Shown: in pieces, positions 63,400 to 64,000 of the stretch
How positions within the stretch are numbered: the stretch's first letter is position 1
Layout: every line of letters begins with the position of its first letter
NCBI GenBank assembly: GCA_036362985.1
Contig: JAYGXS010000003.1
Span: 73,862,162-73,926,161 of the forward strand
Direction: 5' to 3'
Length of the DNA stretch: 64,000 bases
Source: Ligula intestinalis
Taxonomy: Eukaryota > Platyhelminthes > Cestoda > Diphyllobothriidea > Diphyllobothriidae
Made by a program: the position numbers and the translations under genes
The notes under the pieces: model-generated
What the model was told of the DNA's origin: nothing
Databases searched by the model: none
The model's input: only the letters and a program-made list of their open reading frames with translations

Positions 63400-64000
63400 G
63401 AGCGCTTGCCTGCCCGACAAGCAGCCGTAGAAGGTTAAATATTGAAAGTAGCGGATTCCTTAAACACACGGGATTAAAAATGTGTCCAACGAAGTTTCCA
63501 AAATTGTCGCCACTGAAATAGGTAGGATGTCTGTGCAAAGATCAATTACTACTCACTTTCGATAATCGGGGGTCAGACAGCGCGGCCACAAACTGCTCCA
63601 TACTGCTGGGTGTCTCTTTGGCAGGGGCCGCGGCTGCTCCAGTCGCATCGACGCCATTTGGACTGTGAGTTCAGCTAGTGGGGTACTGCCAGTTGGTGCA
63701 ATGTTCGTGCATTATCCACCTCATTGGCAGATTTTCTTTTTGGCCCTGTCTCATCGGACTACCGTCAGGAGGACGTTTTCGACGGGATGTTGAGGTCAGC
63801 CTACTCTCACCTAAGGTGGACAGGTACGTGAAGGAAGTGCTTACCGGTGACAAGCTCAACGGCAACGTGACGCCGGGTTCGAAGTCTACGAGTTAGAGGC
63901 CCATCACAAAGCGTAATCCCCTCGGTAGGCTTTTCTGCTTATTTTTTTTAACCTACTTCCATGTAGAGGTCTTTAAACGCGAGAACGTGGACCAGCGGTC
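63400..64000. other. Possible minus-strand exon, otherwise nothing
   Basis: Minus strand near 63655-63560 reads PNGVDATGAAAAPAKETPSS MEQFVAALSDPRLSK and then GTGAGT, a good splice donor. No family is recognised, and the segment to its right (LAELTVQMASMRL in another frame) resembles one at 46.78 kb, so it may be retroelement gag. Confidence 0.2.

Overview
The window looks like repeat-rich, intron-era animal nuclear DNA and not like a bacterial or organellar sequence. Open reading frames are short, stops interrupt recognisable domains, and nearly every protein that can be recognised belongs to a retroelement. The mix of Ty3/gypsy pol copies, Penelope-like elements (PLEs) with GIY-YIG endonuclease domains and a chicken-repeat-type LINE tail suggests a parasitic flatworm, perhaps a diphyllobothriid tapeworm. 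That species guess is inference only. No intact, confidently identifiable host gene was found; two candidates are a DUF4806-like exon (about 48.6-48.8 kb) and a repeat-containing ORF with a heat-shock-element promoter (61.7-62.5 kb).

Layout. 0-14 kb: tRNA-derived tandem repeats, a tRNA-containing palindrome (6.5-6.8 kb), a duplicated 480-bp unit with a GC hairpin (6.86-7.34 and 8.84-9.32 kb), degenerate telomere-like sequence (10.0-10.2 kb) and a PLE endonuclease end (10.7-11.3 kb). 14-24 kb: a 530-bp direct repeat present twice, a PLE endonuclease flanked by inverted long terminal units (15.0-15.7 kb), a LINE 3' end (16.9-17.8 kb), a gypsy 3' fragment (19.9-20.4 kb) and a pyrimidine tract. 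24-42 kb: further PLE pieces (24.0, 26.1-26.8, 28.3-28.9, 29.9 and 39.3 kb), a 1-kb palindrome (32.2-33.2 kb) and many copies of an LTR-like dispersed repeat, here called R1. 42.1-46.0 kb: a gypsy element with both LTRs and a 5-bp target duplication, but lacking gag. 46-50 kb: PLE pieces and the DUF4806-like exon. 50-53 kb: two gypsy internal regions sharing one LTR, one of them interrupted by a mariner-like MITE. 54.8-61.3 kb: a mosaic of at least five gypsy fragments in both orientations, one fused to a PLE endonuclease, with a 10-N assembly gap at 56446-56455. 61.3-64 kb: an inverted repeat, the candidate heat-shock-promoter ORF, PLE tails and another tRNA-derived repeat.

The most interesting signal is a set of at least eight hammerhead-ribozyme-like motifs (4.9, 5.2, 11.2, 15.0, 15.7, 24.1, 39.4 and 56.5 kb). 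The core CUGANGA, the GAAA, a self-complementary ACGU or AGCU stem III and the NUH cleavage triplet recur while stems I and II change in compensating ways. They sit next to GIY-YIG fragments, which fits the published association of hammerhead ribozymes with PLEs. Coordinates of repeats without sharp ends are approximate because they were aligned by eye.
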